Of a DNA stretch of 64,000 bases, positions 16,813 through 24,119 are shown piece after piece (within the stretch, counting starts at the first letter, position 1; every line of letters begins with the position of its first letter). A model generated the notes under the pieces. It worked only from the letters and a program-made list of their open reading frames with translations. It was not told the origin of the DNA and made no database searches. Source of the DNA: Brevundimonas sp. UBA6550 (lineage in GTDB: Bacteria > Pseudomonadota > Alphaproteobacteria > Caulobacterales > Caulobacteraceae); assembly GCF_002434505.1 (NCBI RefSeq), contig NZ_DJKE01000005.1, forward strand, positions 248,001 through 312,000, in the 5' to 3' direction. The position numbers and the translations under genes are program-made.

Positions 16813-18546
16813 TCAGACCCATTCGGCGCGGCGCGACGTCATGCCGATGCCGGGGTTCAGGCAGTTGCAAGGGTCCAGCCGCTTGAAATGAGCGGCCTGG
16901 GCCGGGCTGGCCTTGTAGAGATGACCGACATTGTGTTCGGCCGGATAGGCGGCGCGCCTCTGGTCCAGCAGATCCCACATCCGATGCTCCAGGGCGATGG
17001 GATCATGACCCTTGGCGACGATATAGTCCTGGTGAAAGACGTGGCAGAAGAAATGGCCATAATACAGGCTCTTCAGGATCGGCCGCCGCACGTCTTCGGG
17101 CAGGACCTCCATCCAGTCCCGGTCGTTGCGGCGCAGGGCGATGTCCAGGGCGACGATATCCGACACCTGGCGATGATGAACGGCCCGATAGCGCACCGCC
17201 GCCCCCGCCGCCGCAAACCGATGCAGGAAGGCGCGAGCGCCCTCGTCCGGCGTGCATTCGAAGAAGGCGGCGGCGGCGTCGGTCAGGGTGCGCGCCAGAT
17301 AAGCCCTCGCCTCCTCCACGCCCTCGCCTGACATCTTCAGCATCAGATGGTGTTCGAACCGGTCGCGATACTGGTTCATCCGCGCCGGCAGATGTTCGGG
17401 GAACAGACCGCTGGCGAACTGCAGCAGGCGGTCGCCGAGGTATTTCGGCAGAAAGCCCAGATCCTCGACGAAGGCGTCGAACCGCGACTTCATCCCGAAC
17501 AGCCGGCCGATCCGGCCCGTGCCCAGGATGCGGATGGCCAGGAAGGTGTCCTTGCCGTATTTCCGCGCGATGTCGTAGCAGTCGCGGTGCATATACTCGC
17601 CGGCGACCGGCAGATGTTCGAAATCGCTCAGGATGTCGCGCCGGATGCGGGTCAGTACCGCCGGATCGTTGGCCCCGATGTAGAAGACGCCCGTCTCGCC
17701 CGCCGCCGGAAAAGTGTCCAGCCGCACCGCGAAGACCACCGCCTTGCCCGCGCTGCCCGACGCCTCGAACAGCCGGTCGGGGTCGGCGTTGAACCGGGCC
17801 GGGCTGTCGGCGTCCACGTCGCGGACCCGGCGGGCGTAATCGCCGTCCGACGCCTGTCGGCGGTCATCCGCCAGGATTTCGCCCGGCTGGAAATCGCCCG
17901 CCTCGACGCGGGCGAGCACCGTCTCGGGATCGTCGCCCAGGGCCACGCCCAGATGATTGACCAACTCCACCCGCCCGCCCGCCCCGACGCGGGCGTAAAG
18001 CGCCATCTGGGTATAGGCCGGGCCGCGCTGGATCAGCGAACCGCCCGAGTTGTTGCACACCCCGCCCACGACCGAGGCGCCGATGCAGGACGAGCCGATC
18101 ACCGAATGCGGCTCGCGCCCCAGCGGCTTCAGCATCAGTTCCAACTGATCCAGCGACGCGCCGGGCAGGCAGATCACCTGCCGCCCGCCCTCGATCAGAT
18201 GCACGGCTGTCATGCGAAGGGTGGAGATCACCACCACCGGCCGGTCGTAGTCGTTTCCGTCGGGGGTCGACCCGCCGGTCAGGCCGGTGTTGGCCGCCTG
18301 CATGATGACGATCCGCCCGGCCTCGACGCAGGATCTGAAGGCCCGCCAATGTTCGACCAGCGAGCCGGGCCGCACCACCGCCTCCACCCGGCCCTGCCCA
18401 AAGCGATAGCCCCGGCTATAGCGGCGCGTCGCCTTGGGATCGGTCAGGACATGGGCGGCGCCGACGACGGCCCTCAGCCGGTCGCGCAACTGATCGAATG
18501 GAACGGGCGGGCGCGCCGGGGCGGCGGTCGAACGGGGAGCGGTCAT
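16813..18546 (-). CDS. dld: Quinone-dependent D-lactate dehydrogenase (Dld type)
   Basis: A protein of 577 residues that is collinear with E. coli Dld (571 residues). It carries the FAD-binding segments MQAANTGLTGGSTP and PHSVIGSSCIGASVVGGVCNNSGG (about residues 75-165), the membrane-binding middle region, and the C-terminal EHNVGHLYKA. Dld oxidises D-lactate to pyruvate at the inner face of the membrane and passes electrons to ubiquinone. The first four bases overlap the end of the AEC permease gene upstream, so the two are co-translated. Placed in this operon, it may oxidise D-lactate or another D-2-hydroxyacid released from the main substrate. Confidence 0.93.
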   Translation of the reverse strand: MTAPRSTAAPARPPVPFDQLRDRLRAVVGAAHVLTDPKATRRYSRGYRFGQGRVEAVVRPGSLVEHWRAFRSCVEAGRIVIMQAANTGLTGGSTPDGNDYDRPVVVISTLRMTAVHLIEGGRQVICLPGASLDQLELMLKPLGREPHSVIGSSCIGASVVGGVCNNSGGSLIQRGPAYTQMALYARVGAGGRVELVNHLGVALGDDPETVLARVEAGDFQPGEILADDRRQASDGDYARRVRDVDADSPARFNADPDRLFEASGSAGKAVVFAVRLDTFPAAGETGVFYIGANDPAVLTRIRRDILSDFEHLPVAGEYMHRDCYDIARKYGKDTFLAIRILGTGRIGRLFGMKSRFDAFVEDLGFLPKYLGDRLLQFASGLFPEHLPARMNQYRDRFEHHLMLKMSGEGVEEARAYLARTLTDAAAAFFECTPDEGARAFLHRFAAAGAAVRYRAVHHRQVSDIVALDIALRRNDRDWMEVLPEDVRRPILKSLYYGHFFCHVFHQDYIVAKGHDPIALEHRMWDLLDQRRAAYPAEHNVGHLYKASPAQAAHFKRLDPCNCLNPGIGMTSRRAEWV

Positions 18547-19469
18547 CGGATCACGGTCAGGTAAACGGAGATGGAGACGATCGACAGGACGGTCGTCATC
18601 AGAATGGTCTGTGAGGCGACGGCGCCGCGCCGGCCATAGACCTGGGCCAGCATGAAGGGGCCGGCGCCGGTCGGCATCATGGCCATCAGCACGGCCATCT
18701 GCACAACCTGAAGCGGGGCGTGCAGGATCGGCCCGGCGATGAGCCAGGCGATGGTCGGCTGGACGATCAGCTTGGCCGCCGTCAGGGGCGCCCAGCTCCA
18801 GTCGCCAAATCCCGCCTTGGCGTTCTCGGCCAGGAACAGGCCCAGCGCGACCAGGGCGCAGGGAATGGCGGCGCCGGCCAGCAGCCCCAGCAGGGTGGTC
18901 ACCCCCTCGGGCGGCTTCAGCCCCAGGGTGGAGAAGACCGCCCCGACCGCCGGCGCGATCATCATCGGATTGCGCACTACCGCCCCGCCGGCCTTCATCA
19001 GAGCCTTGCCCAGCCCATGCCCATGCGCCCGCGCCATCTCCAGACCGATCAGGCCCAGGGCGTAGAGGACGCAAGCCGTCAGGATGACCGACACGCCCGA
19101 AAACGGCAGCGACCAGTCGCCGAACACCAGCAGGCCCAACGGAATGCCCAGAAAGCCATTGTTGGCGTAGGCGGCGCTCTGGGCGTCCACCACCGCGTCG
19201 CCCGCGCCCATCCTGCGCCAGGTCAGGGCCAGAACCAGAACGAAGGTCCCGACCAGAGCCCCGGCCATGGCCAGGGTGAAATCCAGCCGATAGCTGGACC
19301 AGTGCGCATTGGCGGTGATGCCGAAAAGCAGCGCCGGCTGGGCCAGCCAGACGACGAACCGATTGATCTCCGTGACCGCCGCCGGCCCCAGCACATTCAC
19401 CCGCCGACACAGATAGCCCAGCGCGATCAGCGCAAAGACCGGCAGGACGACGTTCAGCAGAGCGGTCAT
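18543..19469 (-). CDS. AEC-family (auxin efflux carrier-like) transporter
   Basis: A protein of 308 residues with about ten predicted helices in two five-helix halves. It has the family features: an NVVLPVFALIALGYLCRR start, a broken NNGFLGIPLG helix around residues 103-112, and a second half starting near VVRNPMMIAPAVGAV. Bacterial members move malate, malonate or related carboxylates. Its stop overlaps the dld start by 4 bp, so transport and oxidation of a D-2-hydroxyacid are probably coupled. The direction of transport is not clear from sequence. Confidence 0.88.
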   Translation of the reverse strand: MTALLNVVLPVFALIALGYLCRRVNVLGPAAVTEINRFVVWLAQPALLFGITANAHWSSYRLDFTLAMAGALVGTFVLVLALTWRRMGAGDAVVDAQSAAYANNGFLGIPLGLLVFGDWSLPFSGVSVILTACVLYALGLIGLEMARAHGHGLGKALMKAGGAVVRNPMMIAPAVGAVFSTLGLKPPEGVTTLLGLLAGAAIPCALVALGLFLAENAKAGFGDWSWAPLTAAKLIVQPTIAWLIAGPILHAPLQVVQMAVLMAMMPTGAGPFMLAQVYGRRGAVASQTILMTTVLSIVSISVYLTVIR

Positions 19470-19496
19470 GGCTGCAGGGCGATCAGGGTCATTCGA

Positions 19497-20294
19497 TCAG
19501 GCGCAGCGCGCGGTCAGGCCGCCATCGACCACGATCTGCGTGGCGTTGACGTATTTCGCCTCGTCCGACGCCAGAAACAGGGAGGCGTAGGCCACGTCCC
19601 AGGCGTCGCCCATCTTGCCGGTCGGCGACTGGGCGTCGCGGCGCGCGACCATGTCGTCGAAGTCCCCGTCATAGCCCTTGGTCAGCGCGCCCTTGATCAG
19701 GGGCGTATTCATCAGGCCCGGCAGCACGCAGTTGGCGCGGATGCCGTCCCTTGCGTGCTGAAGCGCGATGTTCTGGGTCAGACCCATGACCGCCGCCTTG
19801 GTGGCCGTATAGGCCGCATAGGGGAAGCCGATCCAGCGCGTGCCGGCGACCGAGCCGACGTTGACGATGGCGCCCTTCTGCTGGGCCACCATGTGCGGCA
19901 GGACGTATTTGCAGGTCAGGAAGACGCTGGTCTGGTTGATGGCGATCAGCCTGTGCCAGCTGTCCTCGGAGGCATCGACGGCGCCGCCGGTCTCGGAGAT
20001 GCCGACGTTGTTGTGCAGCACGTCTATACGGCCGAAGGCGTCGATACAGGCCTTGACCATGGCCTGAACCTGATCCGATTTGGACACGTCGCAGGCGAAG
20101 GTCTGGCACACGCCGCCCTCCTCCTCGATCAGGGCCCTGGTCTCGTCCGCCGCCTCGATCCGCAGGTCGATGGCGAAGACCTTGGCGCCCTCGCGCGCAT
20201 ACAGAACCGCCGCCGCCTTGCCGTTGCCCCATCCCGGCCCGGACGACCCCGCACCCGTCACCAGGACGACCTTGTCCTTCATTCGCTCGCCCAT
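19497..20294 (-). CDS. Short-chain dehydrogenase with lengthened glycine loop
   Basis: A protein of 265 residues from the ATG at 20294, which has a good AGGAGAC site; the longer upstream frame is not supported. The cofactor loop reads TGAGSSGPGWGNGKA, two or more residues longer than the classical TGxxxGxG. The NNVG, NVGSVAG and YTATK motifs follow. FAIDLR at the end of strand 2 suggests NAD. It lies between the PhyH-like gene (88 bp upstream) and the AEC permease (27 bp downstream) in one minus-strand operon. It probably acts on an alcohol intermediate of the same pathway as the SDR at 16050. Confidence 0.88.
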   Translation of the reverse strand: MGERMKDKVVLVTGAGSSGPGWGNGKAAAVLYAREGAKVFAIDLRIEAADETRALIEEEGGVCQTFACDVSKSDQVQAMVKACIDAFGRIDVLHNNVGISETGGAVDASEDSWHRLIAINQTSVFLTCKYVLPHMVAQQKGAIVNVGSVAGTRWIGFPYAAYTATKAAVMGLTQNIALQHARDGIRANCVLPGLMNTPLIKGALTKGYDGDFDDMVARRDAQSPTGKMGDAWDVAYASLFLASDEAKYVNATQIVVDGGLTARCA

Positions 20295-20382
20295 CGGCGT
20301 CTCCTCGCGTCTTTCAGTCGTCGGAAAGGAACGCGGGGCGGCCTTGCGACCACGCCCGCGTCCGCACTCGCCGTGATCAGGT

Positions 20383-21180
20383 TCAGGCGGCGGCCTTCTG
20401 GCTGCGCGCATATTCGACCAGGGCGTCGTCGGCGACCGGCTCGATCGGGGTGAAATCGGTGTGGGCGATATACTCAGCCCGCGTCGGCTTGGTGATGGCG
20501 TTCGAAAGGGCCGACAGGGTCAGATAGACGATCTTGCGCGGATAGGGGGTGATGTTGCCGGCCGATCCATGCACCAGATTGCCGTGGAACATCAGCAGGC
20601 CGCCGGCCTTGCCGGTCGGGGCGACGATGCCGCCCTGCTCCACCAGATTGGCCACCGTATCGTTGTCCAGCGTCCACAGCGGATAGGCGGTGGTCTCGGT
20701 GTCGTGACCGGCCTCTATGGCGCCGCTCTCATGGCTGCGCGGCACCAGCATCAGCGGGCCGTTGATCGGCAGGACGTCGTCCAGGAAGACGGCGATGTTC
20801 ATGGCGCGCGGCTCGGGCATGCCGTCGTCGTTGTGCCAGGTCACGAAGTCCTGGTGCCATTGCCAGACATCGCCGGTGAAGGCCGCCTTCGCGTTGATCT
20901 TGAACTGGTGCATGTACACCGGCTCGTTGAATGCCTGGGCCACCGGCTCGACCAGTCGCGGGTGTCTGCCCAGCAGTTCGCAGGCCTTGTTGTAGGTATG
21001 GCAGGCGAAGGCCGTGCGCGGCACGCCCGACTTCTCGCGCCAGATCTCCGGTCGTTCGGGGGCGAAAACGTCTGCGGCGGCTTCGCGCAGCACCTCCACC
21101 TCTTCAGGCGTGAAAGCCTCGGGAATGAAGATGTAGCCTTCCGTGCGGAAGTGCTCGAGCTGTTCCGGGGTCAGTTTCAT
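20383..21180 (-). CDS. Phytanoyl-CoA dioxygenase (PhyH) family Fe(II)/2-oxoglutarate oxygenase
   Basis: A protein of 265 residues starting at the ATG at 21180, with an AGGAGAACG site. The metal-binding H-x-D is in WHQDFVTWHNDD (about residues 104-106). The distal His is in FHGNLVHGSAGN, and the 2-oxoglutarate arginine should lie shortly after (PYPRKIVYL). Long stretches resemble the ectoine hydroxylase branch of PhyH, but no ectABC genes are near, so EctD is not assigned. It would hydroxylate a substrate with O2 and 2-oxoglutarate. It is the second gene after GntR in the operator-controlled minus-strand operon. Confidence 0.85.
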   Translation of the reverse strand: MKLTPEQLEHFRTEGYIFIPEAFTPEEVEVLREAAADVFAPERPEIWREKSGVPRTAFACHTYNKACELLGRHPRLVEPVAQAFNEPVYMHQFKINAKAAFTGDVWQWHQDFVTWHNDDGMPEPRAMNIAVFLDDVLPINGPLMLVPRSHESGAIEAGHDTETTAYPLWTLDNDTVANLVEQGGIVAPTGKAGGLLMFHGNLVHGSAGNITPYPRKIVYLTLSALSNAITKPTRAEYIAHTDFTPIEPVADDALVEYARSQKAAA

Positions 21181-21220
21181 GGTCGTTCTCCTGAGCGTCT
21201 GAGGGGTTGATCGCCGGTCT

Positions 21221-21913
21221 TCACGCCGGCTGGGTCTGTCGAAGTCTCTGCTCGGTTTCGGAGCCGGCGTTGGCGGCATGGCTCCAGGCGGCCGAGGCCG
21301 CGCCTTCCGCATCCCCCGCCCGGACCAGGCGCACGATCTCGGCGTGCTCGCGCCAGGCGCGGGTGCGGATTTCATCGACCGCCATCACCGCATTCATGGC
21401 GCGCTGGATGTGCGGCCACAGCGGCGCCAGCGTCTCCTCGATGGTCGGGTTGCCGCACAGGCCGTAGATGACCTGGTGGAAGGCGACATCGAGCGCGGCC
21501 CGCTCGGCCAGAGGCGTCTTCGGTCGAATGGCGTCGCCCGCCGCCAGGGCCGCATCGAGGCGTTTCGCCTCTGCGTCCGACACGCGGCCATCCGCGAATC
21601 TCTGAGCAAGCAATCGCGATGCAAGAGAATCCAGCGCCGCGCGGATTTGATAGACATCGCGCAGCTGATCGGGATTCAGGGGCGCAATTTCGACGCCGCG
21701 ACGCCCGGATTCGATCACCAGACCCTGATGCTTCAGCAGGTGCAGGGCGTGGCTGATCGGCGCGCGCGAGACGCCCAGATTTTCCGCCAGCTCGCCCTGA
21801 CGCACCCGCTGGCCGGGCGCCAGGGAGCCGTCCGTGATCGCCGCGCGGAGGCGTTGATACACCTGCTCCACGAGCATGGGGGCGGCGCTGATCGAGTCCA
21901 TCGCATGGGTCAT
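21221..21913 (-). CDS. GntR-family (FadR-type) transcriptional regulator
   Basis: A protein of about 230 residues. The winged helix at about residues 15-75 contains VEQVYQRLRAAITDGSLAPG and the recognition helix VSRAPISHALHLLK. An all-helical FCD ligand-binding domain follows, with the metal-type histidines (FHQVIYG and REHAEIV). A TTG 13 codons upstream is also open, but the ATG at 21913 puts the palindrome TACGG-AATA-CCGTA outside the coding region. There is no clear ribosome site. It heads the operon with the PhyH, SDR, AEC and dld genes. It may sense an intermediate of that branch. Confidence 0.85.
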   Translation of the reverse strand: MTHAMDSISAAPMLVEQVYQRLRAAITDGSLAPGQRVRQGELAENLGVSRAPISHALHLLKHQGLVIESGRRGVEIAPLNPDQLRDVYQIRAALDSLASRLLAQRFADGRVSDAEAKRLDAALAAGDAIRPKTPLAERAALDVAFHQVIYGLCGNPTIEETLAPLWPHIQRAMNAVMAVDEIRTRAWREHAEIVRLVRAGDAEGAASAAWSHAANAGSETEQRLRQTQPA

Positions 21914-21920
21914 GACGGAA

Positions 21921-21934
21921 TACGGAATACCGTA
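21921..21934. promoter_or_regulatory. Candidate GntR operator
   Basis: TACGG-AATA-CCGTA is a perfect inverted repeat that ends 8 bp upstream of the chosen gntR start, and overlaps the direct repeat ACGGAAT-ACGGAAT. FadR-type regulators bind short palindromes of this kind and often repress themselves. If the TTG start at 21952 were used, the site would be inside the gene. Confidence 0.45.
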
Positions 21935-21978
21935 AATGAGCGAAGCCAACAACCACGTCTCAGCAATTTTATTCTAAC

Positions 21979-21995
21979 GGTCCACTATTTGGACC
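21979..21995. promoter_or_regulatory. IclR-type operator, copy 3 (gntR operon promoter)
   Basis: GGTCCA-CTATT-TGGACC is perfect in both half-sites. It lies 66 bp upstream of the gntR start, facing the operon gntR-phyH-SDR-AEC-dld. Confidence 0.75.
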
Positions 21996-22072
21996 TTTGA
22001 AGTTTCTTGAAATGCCCATTTGACAGGAAAAATAAGTCGGTTCAGTTTCTGGTCCAGAAATGCCTGTATAAG

Positions 22073-22089
22073 AGTCCAATATATGGACC
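22073..22089. promoter_or_regulatory. IclR-type operator, copy 4 (iclR promoter)
   Basis: AGTCCA-ATATA-TGGACC has 11 of 12 half-site positions. It ends 15 bp before the iclR start codon, a position that would block transcription, so autoregulation is likely. A lone GGTCCA half-site occurs at 22051-22056. Confidence 0.72.
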
Positions 22090-22104
22090 ATTTGGGAGTT
22101 TGAG

Positions 22105-22947
22105 ATGACGGACTTGGAAACCAAGGCTGACGGCGCACAGGCGCTGGACCGCGCGCTGGGAATTCTGCGCCTGGTGGGCTCGCGCTCGAAAGAGGGCCTG
22201 CGCCTGGCCGACATCGTCAGCCAGTCCGGCCTTGCCAAGCCGACCGCTCACAGAATGCTCAAGGCGCTGGAGCGGAACGGCTTCGTCGAACAGAGCGCGG
22301 AGGACCGTCTCTATCACCTGGGGCCGGAGGCCTTCGTCCTGGGCGTCCTCGCCACCGAACGGTTCGGCATCCATCGCCTGGCGTCCGGGGCCTTACAGCG
22401 CCTGTCGGCCGCCAGCCAGGACACGGTCTTCCTGTCCGTGCCGCGCGACGGCCACGCCGTCTGCCTGGAAAGGCTGGAGGGCGCCTTCCCCATCCGCACC
22501 CATGTCCTGCAGGCGGGCGACCGCCATCCGCTGGGCGTGGGCGCCGGCAGCCTGGCCATGCTGGCGGCCATGAGCGACGACGAGGTCGAGCGGATTCTCG
22601 ACTCCATCGCCCCTGAACTGGCGACCGCCTATCCGACCTACTCCCCCGCCTTCCTGCGCGACGCGGTGGCCCAGACCCGCGCCTCCGGCTTCGCCTTCAA
22701 CCCCGGCCGTCTGTTGACCGGCAGCTGGGCCATCGGCGTGGCCGTGATCGGGCCCGAGGGCGACTGCGTGGGCGCCCTGTCGATCTCGGCCATCGAGAGC
22801 CGGCTGGGCGAAGCCCGCCGCGCCGAACTGGCTCCGATCGTCCAGCACGAAGCGCAGAAACTGTCGCTGCGCCTCGCCCGACCGGAAATCGCCTCCCCCG
22901 CGCCCGAACAGGCGCGCTCCCCTGTACGCTTGAGGAAAACGTCATGA
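22105..22947 (+). CDS. IclR-family transcriptional regulator
   Basis: A protein of 280 residues. The N-terminal winged helix (about residues 13-70) has the IclR pattern: ALDRALGILRLV, LADIVSQSGLAKPTAHRMLKALE, and RLYHLGPEAF. The effector domain follows, with DTVFLSVPRDGHAVCLERLEG, a GVGAGSLAMLA loop and the C-terminal ALSISA motif. A GGGAG ribosome site precedes the ATG. Its stop overlaps the thiolase start (ATGA), so the regulator is co-expressed with the catabolic genes it probably controls through the four palindromes. The C-terminal ~20 residues beyond the domain are polar and unique. Confidence 0.93.
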   Translation: MTDLETKADGAQALDRALGILRLVGSRSKEGLRLADIVSQSGLAKPTAHRMLKALERNGFVEQSAEDRLYHLGPEAFVLGVLATERFGIHRLASGALQRLSAASQDTVFLSVPRDGHAVCLERLEGAFPIRTHVLQAGDRHPLGVGAGSLAMLAAMSDDEVERILDSIAPELATAYPTYSPAFLRDAVAQTRASGFAFNPGRLLTGSWAIGVAVIGPEGDCVGALSISAIESRLGEARRAELAPIVQHEAQKLSLRLARPEIASPAPEQARSPVRLRKTS

Positions 22948-24119
22948 CCGAAGCCGCCATCGTCGGATGGGCGCACAGCCCGTTCGGAAAACTCCACGAC
23001 GCGCCCGATGTCGAAAGCCTGATCGAGATGGTCGCCGCCCAGGCGATCGCCGACGCAGGCATTCAGCAGGACGAGGTCGACGGCGTCTTCGTCGGCGTGT
23101 TCAACGCCGGCTTCTCCAAACAGGACTTCCCCTCCTCCCTGGCCATGCACAGCGTGCCGGGCCTGCGCTTCAAGCCGGCGACGCGGGTGGAGAACGCCTG
23201 CGCCTCGGGCGCCGCCGCCGTCTTCCAGGCGCGCGACTTCATCGCCGCCGGGCGGGGCCGTTTCGCCCTGGTCGTCGGCGCCGAGAAGATGACCCACACC
23301 ACCAGCGCCGTGGCCGGCGACGTCCTGCTGGGCGCCAGCTATCGCAAGGAAGAGGGCGACATCCCCGCCGGCTTCGCGGGCGCCTTCGGCCGTATCGCCC
23401 AGATGTATTTTCAGAAATACGGCGACCAGTCCGACGCCCTGGCCGCCATCGCGGCAAAGAACCACAAGAACGGGGTCGACAATCCGTACGCTCAAATGCG
23501 CAAGGACCTGGGCTTCGACTTCTGCCGCAACGAATCCGAGAAGAACCCCTTCGTCGCCGGCCCTCTGAAGCGCACCGACTGCTCGCTGATCTCGGACGGC
23601 GCCGCCGCCCTGATCCTGACGGACGAGGAGACGGCCAAGTCGATGAAGAAGGCGATCCGCTGGCGCGCCGCCGTCCATCTTAACGACTATCTGCCGCTGT
23701 CGCGTCGCGACCCGACCCATTTCGAGGCCGGCGCCCAGGCGTGGGCCAAGGCGCTGGAAATCGCGGACCTGAAGCTGGACGACCTGTCCTTCGTCGAAAC
23801 CCACGACTGTTTCACCATCGCCGAACTGATCGAATACGAGGCCATGGGCCTGACGCCGCAGGGCCAGGGCGCGCGCGCCGCGCTTGAGGGCTGGACCCAG
23901 GCCGACGGCCGCCTGCCCGTCAATCGCTCGGGCGGGCTGAAGGCCAAGGGACACCCGGTCGGCGCCACAGGCGTCTCCATGCACGTCATCTCGGCCATGC
24001 AGCTGGCCGGCGAGGCGGGCGACATGCAACTGCCCAAGGCCGATGTCGCGGGCGTCTTCAACATGGGCGGCGCCGCCGTCGCCAACTACGTCTCCATCCT
24101 GGAGCCGATCAGAGCATGA
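22944..24119 (+). CDS. Thiolase-family acyl-CoA acyltransferase (SCP2-type thiolase)
   Basis: A protein of 391 residues. The acylated cysteine is in VENACASGAAA (about residue 84), the second-half histidines are in VETHDCFT and KGHPVGATG. The lack of a second C-x-G near the end (it has NMGGAAVANY) and the overall layout match SCP2-type thiolases, which often cleave side chains of steroids or branched acyl-CoA. It overlaps iclR and the acyl-CoA ligase by 4 bp each. It probably does the final thiolytic cleavage of a CoA intermediate made by the next gene. Substrate chain type is not known. Confidence 0.9.
   Translation: MTEAAIVGWAHSPFGKLHDAPDVESLIEMVAAQAIADAGIQQDEVDGVFVGVFNAGFSKQDFPSSLAMHSVPGLRFKPATRVENACASGAAAVFQARDFIAAGRGRFALVVGAEKMTHTTSAVAGDVLLGASYRKEEGDIPAGFAGAFGRIAQMYFQKYGDQSDALAAIAAKNHKNGVDNPYAQMRKDLGFDFCRNESEKNPFVAGPLKRTDCSLISDGAAALILTDEETAKSMKKAIRWRAAVHLNDYLPLSRRDPTHFEAGAQAWAKALEIADLKLDDLSFVETHDCFTIAELIEYEAMGLTPQGQGARAALEGWTQADGRLPVNRSGGLKAKGHPVGATGVSMHVISAMQLAGEAGDMQLPKADVAGVFNMGGAAVANYVSILEPIRA

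Noticed and set aside
18547..19410. N-terminal extension of the dld frame through the AEC permease gene
   Set aside because: E. coli Dld homology begins right after the ATG at 18546, and the extra region is the alternate frame of the AEC gene.
20383..21180. Naming the PhyH-family gene ectD
   Set aside because: The sequence is close to EctD, but no ectoine synthesis genes are near and the operon context is catabolic.
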